This document shows, piece by piece, positions 11,800 to 23,786 of a stretch of 64,000 nucleotides of DNA (positions are counted from its first letter, which is position 1; each line of letters opens with the position of its first letter). The position numbers and the translations under genes were made by a program. Origin of the DNA: Gamsiella multidivaricata (lineage: Eukaryota; Mortierellomycota; Mortierellomycetes; Mortierellales; Mortierellaceae). The stretch spans positions 186,001-250,000 of the forward strand of contig NW_026251759.1 in assembly GCF_025024155.1 (NCBI RefSeq), read 5' to 3'. The notes below the pieces were generated by a model. It was not told where the DNA came from and made no database searches. It was given only the letters and a program-made list of their open reading frames with translations.

Positions 11800-14700
11800 C
11801 TTGTTTGTTGCGAGAGGGAGGGGAGGGTATCGGGGAGTGGAGAGGGGAGGGAGTGTATGTTGAATTAGTGGGGTTTTTTATTTCTCAGGGACAGGAGGGG
11901 AAGGGTTAAGAGAAGAAGATATGATTTGCTGTGTTTGAGAAAGGGGGTATAATTTGAGGAAACAACAAATAGAAATAAAGGGAAAAGAAGATCTAAACTT
12001 GCAAGGATCCGAGAAATGATGATGCAAAAAGAAAAGAAAAAAAAAAAGAATCGTGAATAGAATGGGAATGGAGACTTTGCTGATGCTCATCCATCCGTTT
12101 GCATTCTCATGCGACAGAAAGCCAAAATAAAAAATAAAAAATAAAAAATAAAAATAAGAGATGAGCCAAGGCGATAGGAATAGGAAATATGAATAAAGTA
12201 AATAGCAAGGTTAATAGCACTAAAATTAGAACGTGTGCTTGTTGCAGTACGGCAGCAGCAGCAAGGCTGTGTGTGGGCAGATTCGAACTGGAGGGAGGAG
12301 GGAAAGGGGAAAAAAGGAAACAGCCTTTTCTTGCAGCAGATGGCAAGAGGGAAGGAAGTCCTGAAGGATGGAGAGAGTGATGGGGGAGGAGGGGAGGAGT
12401 GTGAGGTGTAAAGTAAGTAGTGAAAGACAAGAAAAAGAAAAGTAAAAAAAGCAGACGGGGAGAGGGGGGTTGATAAGGGCTAGAAAATACAAAGTCCCAA
12501 GAGCACAACAAACTTGCGTTTCTCACGAAGGTTCTCACCGGAGCGGATTGATCCCCACCGGCCCATCCGGGCTTTCTTCCAAAAAAAAAAAAAAAAAAAA
12601 AAAAAGGCTGTTTGACTTCCTTCTAGTTTATCTGTCTGCCTACTATCTTATTTTGGATCCAATCTAAACCGCCCTTGATCTCCTTCAAGTTCATCGATAC
12701 CGCCTCAAAGCCTCGGTATGAGAGTATCGCATTCCTCCATCACCGTTATGGCTGTCTCGATTTTTGGCTGTCTCGACTGAGGCCATAAATTAAATTAAGA
12801 CGGCTCTCTCTGTCTGATGTGCCCGTGTCTGCATGGGTCATTGATTGGAAGAGCAGTAGTGCCTTTATAGTCTATCATAGATGTGTCGTCGAATCGCCCA
12901 TGATCCCATACATTGGCGTGCACAGCCTGGCTATTCACTTTGTCTCAAATCCTCGCTTCAGAAACAGAGTGCTTTTTTTTTTGGATCGGGCTGCAGATCA
13001 AACAAAGCTCTTGGCCCGTAAAGATAGCGAAAGAAAAGAACGGCATCTCAAGGTCTAGAGTCTGGATTGTGATTGTGTGTCCGCACGCGGGAATACTGCA
13101 GTCGAAGTTATACTCCCGGGAATCAAACATACAAGCAAAGATGAGTGAGAAAGATAACAGCGAAAGCGGCCGTTAAGATTATTTTACACCCGGGTTTCTC
13201 TCGCTCTCTTTCTGTTTTCTTAAACGGATTAGACATCACAACGTCTGGCATGCAGCAAGATGAGCAAGAGTTTAAGGTTGAGGGGCGGAACGGTGAAGAA
13301 ACACAAGGTGAGGGCTGGAAAGTTCAATCGTCGAGGCAACCTATCAATTGGCCGGAGGAAAGAGTAATAAACATCGAACCAATGACAGCGTGGCAACTTC
13401 CTAGACAACCTAGAAAACGTATATGTGAAAAGGGAAGTGCTCTCCTTTGTACCACGCCATAAAAAAATCATCACAAACAACAATTGCACTTAATGAAGGA
13501 CATAACAACATCCCCCAGGATTTTTTTTTTTTAATTTCCCCCCTCCAAGAGAGGAAGTGCGTCGTGTAAGAGGGGAGTAGCCTAGTATGGGACGGTGGGG
13601 AGAGAAAAGTGAGCGTCGCTCATTGGGCGGTTGCACGCGTATGTAAAAATCCGGACACAAAAGCAATTATGGTTTGTCTACCACGCGGCTGCATACCCCA
13701 TAAAAACTATTGGCCAATCTTCGTTGCGAGCCTGGACAAGGAAGGCCATGAAGGCAATGCATGCCTACCGGGGCAAATTTATACTGCGAAAAGCAGCAGA
13801 GGCACGTCTTTATCTTTAGACAACTTTTGTTGCTGGGGATTTCGTGAGTCGTGTGCTCAGAAAAATCAATTGCCGGTTGTTTGGTACGCACATCGGCATC
13901 CTACCCAGCCGAATGACGCCCTAATAAGGGTACAGAGATGAGATTGCAGGAGAAGAAAAAGGTGCAGCCTTGGTAAAATCCAATAGCTGCAAAACGTCAG
14001 TGCGGACTAAACATAGATCAGTTTGGGACTGTCACTCGCGCGGCAACCTGCAATAGTCACTTCTGGATACCTGAACCTGATGTCCACGATCGTGTGAATC
14101 GTCCAGCTGTTGGCACCTTACCTCATGTTCTTGACCTGGATTTGGTTTTAAAGGTCATTCAGTGAGATTAAATCATAGACTACAAAGTGCGACGTGCCGA
14201 ACTACGCGGCAAAAAACTGGTCACGATGATCACGAGGCGGTACAAGTCGATCAGACCAGGCGACAAGAGTGTGGCCTTATTTTTTTTTGGAGGAGTAAGA
14301 GACATCAATCCCGGGAAGAGATAGAGCCGATGAATTCACTCAAACAGCATAGCGGAAGAGTTAGTCCAGCTGGTCATCTTTGAGACATAGCGTCGTCACC
14401 TAACCGTCTAGATGGACAGAACTATAAGAATGTTGTCGCGTTCACCGAAAACCACCGGAACCATCGAAATAGGGCCAAAAACGTATTTTTTTGCGATTGA
14501 TGTAAGAAAGTGCGCCGAGGATTTTAGCACATGGTAGATCAATCTGATTTCTGGATTCCCGTACTGGACCATGCCACAGACGCGTCCCGTACGACCGCAT
14601 GCAGAAAGGTCTACTCGGGTTTCACATACCAAAGGGAAGAAATTTTTGGAAACGCCCTTTAGACATCTGTAGCTGGTGTCCGCTGCATTCCAAACAATCC

Positions 14701-17700
14701 ATGTCATGATATACGGTACCATCTTCTCGGGATTTCTCCCACGATCTTACCTTGGACATCATCGAACCGACTTTGCCATAATTGCCTCATATCCGCACAC
14801 GCAGCTCTCATCCACGTTTTTGCATAATTGTCTCAGCAACGTATAGTCCCGCACCCTCACCTCTCACTCTACCTCCTGCCTTCTCGTTCTGCTTAAACGA
14901 TAAGAGTTCGCAGGTGCATCTTTGATTCGCTTTTTGGTTGTGGGTACGAGATGTAAATGTACATTCATTAAACTATTAAATACTCATAGTGGTACTTTGG
15001 TCAAATTTCATTTCAAAAACGGACCACGCTTCAGTCTTGACTCGACCAATGACTGCTAAGGTACAGGTGCCTGGTCTAGTTACCCCTGATCACTTTGAGG
15101 GAGGGGGCGGATGCTAGATGAAGGATCACGCTCTGAGTGCTTGAGACATTCATGATGTACAATACAGTAGACTGAAAGGCGAACCCCCATCCCCTACCCC
15201 CAGGACAAAAAAAAAAAAAAAAACCCAAACCCTGCTTGTGATTTAGCGTTGGTCTCTTTTGTCGAAGGATCGTCCTCCCGCATGATGATGTACCGGATGT
15301 ATAAGGAATATTTTTTTTGTGCAAGTGTACCGTATCTGAGGTAGGACGCGTGTCATTAGAGAATACCTAAAGCGCATGAACACAAAACTTCAACTATTTC
15401 GTCGCCCACTCTCCGCAAACGCGTGTGTGTATTTAGGCATGCGTGAGGATGTACGTGGGGTATGTTTGTAAAGAAAGTCTTTTTTGAAGAAGAAGAATGG
15501 GAACAAAGCGTTGATACAGATGGACGAGGACATGGTAGGAGTTTACTATCAGGCCGAAACAAAACAAAAAGGATGGATTTTACAGACCGAATGTTTACAA
15601 ATGGGGGAGTCGAACGCGACAAACACACAGCGCATTCTTGATCCACAATCTCCCGACGGGCCGTTCACACGAACTGGAGAATGACTGTCATAGGCGCCCT
15701 CTGGCGCAAAGGACACGGCACCTCAGTTTACATGTACCGGAACTGAAGGGAGTAAAAAAAAAAAAAGGCTGGAAGAGTGAGTGCATAAAAAGATGGCACA
15801 TCTATCATCTATTAAGCGAAAAATATTCCTGAATACAAGCGGAGGAAAATAACACTGTTTCTTATCGCATTGAACAGGTCCTTATCCGCTCTCTCTCCTT
15901 TTGTTGTTCATGCAAGCGCATGGAGAGTAAATACAAAGAACAATTTTGCATGGTTCATTTCCTTCTTAAGTCCTCGCCTCGAGGCCGCACGTTCAAGTCA
16001 AGGTCTTGATTACATTTGGGAAGCCCTATGCGATGCCATGCGATGCCGTGCCATCCCATGTAATATATTGTCATGTCTCAGTTGTGCCTGAACCTTGTGC
16101 CATTTTAGGAGGTTGGACTCCTTGCACCTTGTCTCCGTCCTGCTTGGAGCCATGGGCGTCAAGGTCGACACCAAAAGTGAAAAAGAAGAGTAGGAGAAGC
16201 GTCATGGATGGGGGATTGAATGAAGAAAGGAGCTCTTTACCATGCAGATGGGACGGTGTCTCTGCGAGCATTATGAGGAATAAACACGCACATGCGTCTG
16301 GGAGCGGCAATGGCATGATGGGTCGAGCACTGCTGCAGGATCTCTTCACTCGAGCGTACATACGCTGCACTCAATTTCCTGCACTCCCCTAACCAGTGGG
16401 GTTGCCTCTCCCTCCCTCACAGACGCCCCGGCACAAGGCTGCTTTGTTTTGACAGGTATAAAATGGCGACGCGTTCCCTACCTCGCGATCTGTTCTGTTC
16501 GAGTCATTCAGCCTCATTCTGCATACCTGGACATCACACACATCCACCCCCTTGAATTAGCAACCGTATCGCACATTAACAACGCACAACGTTCTGGTAC
16601 TCCAGCCACTTCCGTTTCTTACTTTCTCTCTCTCTCTCTCCCTTTCACCACTCCTTCGAAAGCCTTTCTCGCCTCCTTATTGTTGGTCAAGGTAAAGAAA
16701 AAAAATCAAATCTTAAGTATCCGAACATGGTTTAGCTTTCCACTTTCTGGTGCCGTTTATCTTATGAGCTGTGACTTATTCTGTGGCGCTCCGCACCTTT
16801 GAGAACACGGAGTTTTTTTTTTCTTTTTTTTTTTTTTTTTTCCCTGCTAATGGCGCCATGGATCCCTCAGAAATACGAGAACGAACTGTTGTATTTTTAT
16901 CTTTCTATACCGAGCGGCTGTACTGCACTTCTGCACCATTGCACCTTGTTTTGGCGAGGCTCTCCTGCCGCGTTCCCATTGTGCCTCCGATGGTGCAGAT
17001 GATAGTTGAGTTCCTTCCCTTCTCTCTTGTACCACATCGCCTCCATGGTGCATCGCGCGTCCTTATCTTGATTAACAGCAGGGGGAAGGGGGGAGGTCTC
17101 AGAATCCAATATATTCTACGACTAGTTCAGCTAGTTCCTAGTCAAGTGGCGAGCACAATGAGAAAGGGGGACCATGGACGGGAGCGATCTCACACGTGTG
17201 TGAAATGGTCATCACGGCAATCTCTTCAGTCCGCACAGCTTTTCTTCTTGGAGAGAAGAACAAAGAGAGAATGGGCGCAGAAACACAGGCTGCGTTGTTG
17301 TCGTTGTCGATGCAACTCTGTTCAACCCCCTCATTATTTGTGGTCGTCCATGGGTTATTTCCGGGATCGTGATGAACTATACCAACCTGCTTGCGATCCC
17401 CTTTTTGCTCCTTGCAAAAATGCTGCTCCCCCCTTTCTAGTCCCTCCCAGCTGTTAAATGACGCTGAATGCCCTTGTTTTTTTTTGGTACCTTCATCGAT
17501 CACCTTACATATGGAGAGACATAGACTGGGTCCTGGCGAGGTATACCTTCGTATGGGGAACATGTAGACCATGTATGCATGCATGTGTGGGCGTATAGGC
17601 GTGTCTGACCTACCCGATATGCCCACCAGGACCTTTTTGTACATTAGTCTCTGCTGTTGTGCCTGTCTTGCCTCTCCCTCAGACTCAACCTTCAAACCTT

Positions 17701-18763
17701 CACTAGCATCGGACCATGTCCCTTTAGCTTTTTATATATGTATATATTTAAAACAGGTGTGTTTGTATGGGATATTACTCACACATACACAGCATATAGC
17801 ATGCGTACCGCCTACCTTGTATATCCCGCTCCCAACAACCTCGTCAAGGCTGGATGCTACTGCACTATCCCATTTTGTGTGTCTCTCCCCTGCCCTTACT
17901 CTGCCTTTTGTAGACCTCTCCGCAATGCATAATGGCACATTTGCTTGGGTAGACGCGCAGAGACTGGGTGCATTCTGTCCCATACACAGTATACACACAT
18001 ATAGCGAGAGCCTAGCGACTGACCATAGTACAGATCTTTGTACAAGCCATGTGCGACATAGGAGACATAAGAGTTGGTTATGCTCGGGACTAGTGCTGGC
18101 TAGTGGTTATCCGTGTTGGTCGTCATTACCAGGCACTAGCTCGAACACTTGTTTTACACTAGAGCGGGTCCTTCGTTAAAAGGCAGTTTTGGTCGCCCTT
18201 TGTAGTCCAGTCAGTCCAGTTTATTTTCAGTTCTAGTTCTCCGCAATATAATTTACAACGCGTGCTTATTCAATGCTTTCTGTATGTCCTACGGCCGGAC
18301 AAAAAAAGAAAAGGAAAACTCGGTCTGACCTGCATCCCTTCCTTTTTCCCTCTGCTCTTTCTCCGTCCACGGTTGTTTTCGTCATAGCTCACATAGTTTT
18401 CTCATTCTCCATTAGAGTTGGGTTCAATAGGTCCTAATAGCCCCAATCTATCAAGGAAACTTTCTTGCAGTCAAACACAAACAACACACACATTCTCCAG
18501 CCTATTGTACCGCTTGCTGTAGTGCAGCATATTCTCCCCCATCTACCCATCCACCCCCCTGCCCACTCAGATTGTCCTACATACAGAAACCTTTTCTTTG
18601 GCGCTTCTTTCTCTTCTTTCTTTCTCTTTTCTCCCCCACCTCTGGTTGTCTTCTCCAGTCTTTCTTCGGATATCCCCATCACACTCTCTAGCTCTCACCC
18701 ACTCACCCACTCACCCACTCACCCCACACTTATACTCTTCACACAGCACATTTTACACCCACC
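11800..18763. other. 7-kb gene-poor stretch
   Basis: No open frame in this stretch has a recognisable domain, and I could not chain exons with good splice sites into a protein. It contains A25 at 12581-12605, A or T runs near 15207 and 16825-16841, CT-rich blocks at 16630-16660 and 18600-18720, and ordinary mixed sequence. The last about 300 bp (CT-rich, ACTCACCC repeats) are probably leader of the gene at 18764. Frames at 14408-14722 (-) and 13609-13941 (+) look slightly protein-like but are unsupported. Confidence 0.55.
12581..12605 (+). repeat. A25 homopolymer
   Basis: Uninterrupted run of 25 A in non-coding sequence. Length may be uncertain in the assembly. Confidence 0.85.
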
Positions 18764-19432
18764 ATGGAATCAGTCGCACACTCGCAAGGAGATATCCAAC
18801 CTCCATGCTCAGCATCCTCCACCTGCTCTACATCATCCACCTCGAGCTGCCCGGGCACAGGCATTTGCAAGTCCGTCCAGTTCTCGAGATTTATCAAGAT
18901 CTCCTTCACATATCCCGGCGACGAGTACGATCGCTCAGCACTCGAGCCATCAAAGCTCACCACATCCGAAGTTTCTGAACTAAAGGAGATGCGTAGCCAT
19001 TGGCGGCAAGAAATGAACGAACGACTCGGCGCGCTTGAACGTCCCGAATCACCAGCCTCACCAGTATCGCCAATCTCACCAGCATCATCCCCATCATTCT
19101 CACCCTTGTCCTCCTCCTCATATCCACAAGAATCGCATCCATTCCATAGTCGCATCCATCCTCATGCGCTCCTCCAGCCTGCATCGTCGACTTGCTCACA
19201 TGTGTCCCCTACTTGCTCGCCTGTGCTGTCACACCTGGATAGTAGCAGCAGCAGTGAAGACGAGTACGAACCAGTGCAATCTTCTCAGCAACCTCACACG
19301 CTCACAGCCCAACAACAGCAACAGTACCAACGGTTGAAGCGCTTCAGTGGAAGTCGCAACAGCCTGAATGGGATGATGCACCGACACAGCCATCTAAATC
19401 AGTCCAAGGAGAACGTGCAGTGCATCGCCTAA
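18764..19432 (+). CDS. uncharacterised 222-residue protein with an RVxF-like PP1 docking motif
   Basis: Single exon, ATG in context CACCATGG. A Cys/Ser/Thr-rich start (about residues 12-30) leads to a short conserved-looking block, KSVQFSRFIKISFTYP then GDEYDRSALEPSKLTTSEV and KEMRSHWRQEMNERL (residues about 36-88). KSVQF fits the [RK]-x(0-1)-[VI]-x-F docking motif of protein phosphatase 1 partners, and YDRS-type sequences follow such motifs in some fungal phosphatase regulators. The rest is Ser/Pro-rich and disordered, with SSSSEDEYEP and a Q-rich patch. Role as a PP1 regulator is an inference. A long CT-rich leader precedes it. Confidence 0.6.
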   Translation: MESVAHSQGDIQPPCSASSTCSTSSTSSCPGTGICKSVQFSRFIKISFTYPGDEYDRSALEPSKLTTSEVSELKEMRSHWRQEMNERLGALERPESPASPVSPISPASSPSFSPLSSSSYPQESHPFHSRIHPHALLQPASSTCSHVSPTCSPVLSHLDSSSSSEDEYEPVQSSQQPHTLTAQQQQQYQRLKRFSGSRNSLNGMMHRHSHLNQSKENVQCIA

Positions 19433-21527
19433 GGATACGAATCCTCTCTCCTGCAAGACGCAAGGAGCCATTACCGCCCCTTCGTTCCAATTACAAGCAC
19501 TGCATCGCCCATTGATGGACCCGTCCAAGTCATTATTATCCCATTTCTTTCTTTACTGTACAAATCCTCTTTTTTTCTAAACGTAATTGTTCTCCATCCG
19601 GGTTCTCATTGGACGGATGATGATTACTGGCCGACGACGCATTTATTTTTTATTTTTTTTACGACAGCACAAATCCTTCTTTGAGCATTTTATTTTGGGG
19701 GCTGTGAACCGCCAAAATGCCCGTGTTCCCATACGCTCATTGCTGTCTCTGCGATGCCATAAGCATGCAGCAGCACACGGACCCGGAAGCGCCGGCCCGT
19801 GACCTCATCATGATGAGGGATGGATGGATGCGGCGATTTCTTTTATGTTATGTCTACGCTTTTTTTTTTCATCCTATACACTATACACTCAATCCTGTTC
19901 ACGTTCACGACTGCGCGCCTGGTTACAAATGATACCTTTCTTGTTATTTTATTCTTCTCTTTCGTTCTGCTGACATGATAGACTCGTTCATTTTTCGTAT
20001 TTCATGCTCCGTTGTTTTTTTTGTTGTTGTTGTTTGTTGTATAGTTGTTATTATGTGTTTTGCCTCCCTCTCCCCCATTCTGTTCTTCTTTGTGTAAAAT
20101 AGCTGCAACTTGTTTGATTTGCCGCCTTTTTTTTTTTTCCTTTCCTTTTCTTTTTCCTTGTTCTTCCTGTATACCATCATCATCAAAACAATACAGTACA
20201 TATACGATACAATAAAAAAGTTCGCATGCAATGCAATGCAAAAAAAATAATAATAATCAACCAACCAACGAGGATGACTTTGCAACCGTGCTTGATGGAA
20301 CATGTATCTTGTGGAGACAGTTCATAGAAGTGGACGCGTGAGATAGCTGCATTCAGTCCCTTCCCCCCCAACCCCTACCCCCCTTCTTTCGGTTCCGCAT
20401 CCACACAACATGCGTGGAAGCCAATGGTGGATAGGATAGCCTTTAGGAAGATCATCGCCAAAAAAGAAAAAGAAAAAAGAGGAAAAACATGGGACGATCA
20501 TCTAACAACAAACAGCCAATCAACCTCGGCAGTGAACAGATCGCCTCTTGTTTTCACCCTTTGTTTTGTTTGTTGTGGTGTAATGTTGCTATTTTGCCGC
20601 CCATTTATTTACAGTCTAGGGTAAAAAAGATGGACGCGTTTTACAAAAAAAAAGAAAAAGAAGAGTATCAGAAAAAAGGTGCTTGTAGCCCATTGTTTTT
20701 TTGATTTTTGTATTTTTTGTGTGACAAACAAAGGCCATCCCACAACGCGGACGAGGGATTCAAAAACGTAGGGGAAAATCGGGCGTAGGGGTGGACGCGG
20801 CGCGTGCTGCTTGCCATGCTAGTAGCACAAGTAGTAGCAGTAGGGGGATCGTCAGGATAGGGGTGTTCGAGTGGGGCGGCGGGGGAAGGGGAGGGGAAAG
20901 AACAAGCTGATTGACGACGAGCTCATTTCTCGTCCCTGATCGGGCACTCACGCGCGTTGCGTTTGCATAATGTGCCTGAAGGAAAGTTGCCCATTGCCTT
21001 GATGAAGGAACCTGTATTTCCTTTGCCAGAAAAAAAGGTATAGTTTCCAACAATGGCGTGCGCCTTCCCCTCCCTTCATACTCAACCAAAGCGCGTCATA
21101 TTTGTATTATAGGAGAAAGGACCAGAATAAAAGAAAGCGCTTTTAGGCCCCATGGTGTCCTCTCCATGATCAGGTTTTTTTTTTTTTTTTTTTTTTGTTG
21201 TTGTTGTTTGTTCAAGTTGGCATGTCAGATGTTCGAGTGTATAGCATGCAGATAGACTGGAGTAAGGTTCTGGTGAACAAGCGCGTTTTCCTTTTGAACC
21301 TTTCTTTCAAACCCGAAAGTGTATCAGCTCATCTACACTCATGCTCGCTCGATGCTTTTTTTCTAGTTTCAATTGGCAAAGGTGCCTAGATGGTTCCTTT
21401 TGTGTATGTGCACAAGGTGTGTCACATTGCACGGCTGCATGCATGTGCATGCATGTCGGTATGCATGCAGGTAGACCTTGCGTGCGTGCATCTGACAACA
21501 AAAACATGGGCGGGTGCTCTTGCTGAC

Positions 21528-21561
<34 letters not shown>

Positions 21562-21759
21562 AGGCCAAAACGCAGAAGGGAAAGGGCGGGAGGACGTAAT
21601 TCATTTTGATCGGCCCATTTTCATTTCACTCGACATCTAGACGAGCTTCGAAGAGGCGGGAGAGAAGGGTGCGAAAGTATGAAATGTTGATGACTTTGCT
21701 TGCAGAAGGTGAGGAGAGGCAACTTTTTTTTCTTTATTTTTGGGTTGCTCTTTCTCTAT
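19433..21759. other. intergenic region without supported genes
   Basis: 2.3 kb of AT-rich sequence with T- and A-runs, including A31 at 21529-21559. Open frames here are short or run through low complexity. No RNA gene is recognised. Confidence 0.55.
21529..21559 (+). repeat. A31 homopolymer
   Basis: Uninterrupted run of 31 A downstream of the GNAT gene's 3' end. Non-coding. Confidence 0.85.
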
Positions 21760-22545
21760 TCAAAGGCGGTAGACCATCTCGTACCATGGATCTGGACCAT
21801 GCTCGACCCCACTCTGTCCCACGAGCTCAAAGCCAGCCCCTGCATAGAGGCCGATAAGCTCCTTGTGTGCAATGAGCAAGACTCTCTCTAGACGACCGGA
21901 CGTTACTGTTTCCTCCGAGGAGACCGAGGAAAATGTCACGGACGCATTGATATTTTTGAGGTGCTTCAAGTACTCTTTCATCATCGTGCGCGCAATCCCC
22001 TTACGCTGATATGCTCCTGCAACACAAACGGAGTGGATGCAAACCGATGAGCCCTTGGGATCATGAGAGGACATGGATGCATGGGTCAGCGCCTTGTCGG
22101 AAGATAGAGTTGAAACAATATATCCTACGAGGACATCGCTTCCGTAATCGTGTTCTTGTCCTTGTCCTTGTCCTTGCCTTTGCTCCTCTGTTTCCCTTGC
22201 TGCTTCAGCTTTTGTGGTACGAGAACAAGGCGTGTAACATCCCAGGAAGAGCTGTGGTGCAGCTGTCTGGCGGTAGACAAGGTTCTCAAGGGATGCTGCC
22301 TCAGACTCGGGGTATTCTGTCGTCGAATATTAAAAACAAAAACGTCTAATCAATTATACTGTTACGGCACCCTTTTTGCATAAGCAATTGAACGTTTGCA
22401 AGTCTTTCTTTTTATTTCATTTTTCAGCCAGCCAGTTACTCTGAAGCAATGTACCTGCGATTTCAATGTTATAGGCCTTGAGAACATCCGAGGCAGGGAG
22501 CAGTCGGTATTCCAGCACCAGGTCCTTTGTTCTCGAATCCGTCAT
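21760..22545 (-). CDS. serotonin N-acetyltransferase-like GNAT acetyltransferase
   Basis: Acetyl-CoA dependent arylalkylamine N-acetyltransferase type (AANAT family). Exons 22455-22545 and 21760-22316 join in phase to 215 residues. Diagnostic pieces are EYPESEAASLENLVYRQ with LFLG (residues about 30-60), the AANAT hallmark; DVLVGYIVSTL; the acetyl-CoA loop VCVAGAYQRKGIARTMM (fits R/Q-x-x-G-x-G/A) and, near the C-terminus, LYAGAGFELVG and DPWYEMVYRL. An insert of TKAEAARETEEQRQ followed by GQ repeats separates beta strands and is coded by a CTTGTC-type repeat on the plus strand. The substrate amine (aryl amine or polyamine) cannot be told from sequence. Cytosolic; no signal peptide. Confidence 0.85.
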
Positions 22546-22958
22546 GGTCTCAGGAAGCGAGTGTTGGATTAAATGTAAGATATAGAGACGTAGCGGAGGG
22601 GTTGTGTCTTGGAAACAATGGTTCTTGAGGATTCAACAGCGACGGTTTTCTTCATTCCATCAACCCATCGATCAACGCCCAGCAGCGCTCCAGTGAACTT
22701 GTGACTGTTGAAAATTAGGGTTCCTGGCACACAGATCGTATGGTAACCATTACCGACACTGAAATAATAATAAAAATAAAAATACTTTATCGACCTCCGT
22801 CTGTAGCTTTTCTGTGCTATAGATGCTGAAGCTGCCTTCCTTCCTGTCCATGACCAATGTGCCATGTCCGGACTGACAACGGACTCGAGGACCATTATCG
22901 ATCATGCGCGCGTGGGGGTCCAGGTATAAGCAATTGCACGTAAAGATCTCTCGTGTAT

Positions 22959-23654
22959 TCAACGTATAGTATCGCGGCGTTGCCTTAATAGTATCAAGCA
23001 TTCACATATAATGAAAGCATTAAGGTCGAGGGTGCAATCCAGGCAGTGTGCAATCTGGGCTTGGGGCTCAGAGAAAACGCGCGAGAGGAAGAATTTATCA
23101 TGATAAGCCAGCACTTAATGCACTTTGACAATCGCATGGATCGTCAGGTTGGCGTCCTTTTAGTCCAGAATCAGAGGGCGCAAAGACAGAATTCCAGGAG
23201 GAATACCATTTACCCATGACATTAGTCAAGGCCGGGATGCTGGCGCTCAAGATTCTGAAGCAGGAAAGCTCCGATATGGGCGTCAATTTCAGATCTTTCC
23301 AATTGAACTTGGCTCCTGCAATCCCTTCGAAGTCTTGATCCCGACAGCTGTTGATCCCAGCCAGCAGAGTAAATGAGCAAGTCGGAACAGGTACTAGAAG
23401 CGAGCAAGAGCTTTATGTAGGGCGTTTGAAAATGGTTGAGCGAATCGAGCGACGTAGTGTTCCTGGAATCAGAGACTTTGCCGTACTTTGATGGCCTCGA
23501 TCGTGCACTCGACTTGGAAGAGACGCCTTCCGAACGAGGAAGTGTTGGCTCCTCGATCGTACGCTGACGTGTCATGGACATGTTGAATCGTGTACTGGAG
23601 GTTGAGGAATGAGCGATGTGTAACTAGGCCTTCAACTGTCCGACGTTGAAGCAA
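22959..23654 (-). CDS. RNase III-fold mitochondrial ribosomal protein, mL57 (MRPL15)-like, start unresolved
   Basis: Probable structural protein of the mitochondrial large ribosomal subunit. Model exons are about 23487-23654, 23395-23462, 23214-23347 and 22959-23113. The first exon shows EGLVTHRSF and YDRGANTSSFGRRLF, the RNase III-like N/D-box pattern in a form lacking the catalytic acidic residues. Later pieces are EHYVARFAQPF, KFNWKDLKLTPISEL and AYHDKFFLSRVFSEP, like the C-terminal part of that family. Joining exon 1 to 2 needs removal of only 24 nt (23463-23486, GTACGG...TTCCAG), which contains an in-frame TGA. I found no ATG in frame: upstream is TAA, and the nearby ATGGTGGCAACC (mitochondrial-presequence-like) is one base out of frame. 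A sequencing error, an unseen exon or a pseudogene are all possible. Confidence 0.45.
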
Positions 23655-23786
23655 AGCGTGACTGACTGGTTGCCACCATTTTTTTTAGAGCATTCCTCCG
23701 ATTTCGCTTCGAAGAGCTCCTCCTATTGCCACCTTTCCCTTTTCCCTTTACTCTTTCCAGCAGTCAGCTCTTGGTCCGGAATAGCC

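Noticed and set aside
12280..12300. TTCGAA-containing stretch considered as a tRNA T-arm, also at 28866-28880
   Set aside because: The flanking bases do not form a 5-bp T-stem, and no matching anticodon or acceptor arms are found.
14408..14722. Minus-strand 104-residue frame
   Set aside because: No recognisable motif and isolated; could be chance in a gene-poor stretch.
22569..22895. Minus-strand frame with VPGTLIFNSHKFTGALL
   Set aside because: Could not be joined in phase to any upstream exon; treated as chance.
22750..23001. Minus-strand frame containing RYYTLNTREIFTCNC
   Set aside because: It overlaps the mL57-like last exon in another frame, has no good start or splice partner and ends in a stop soon after.
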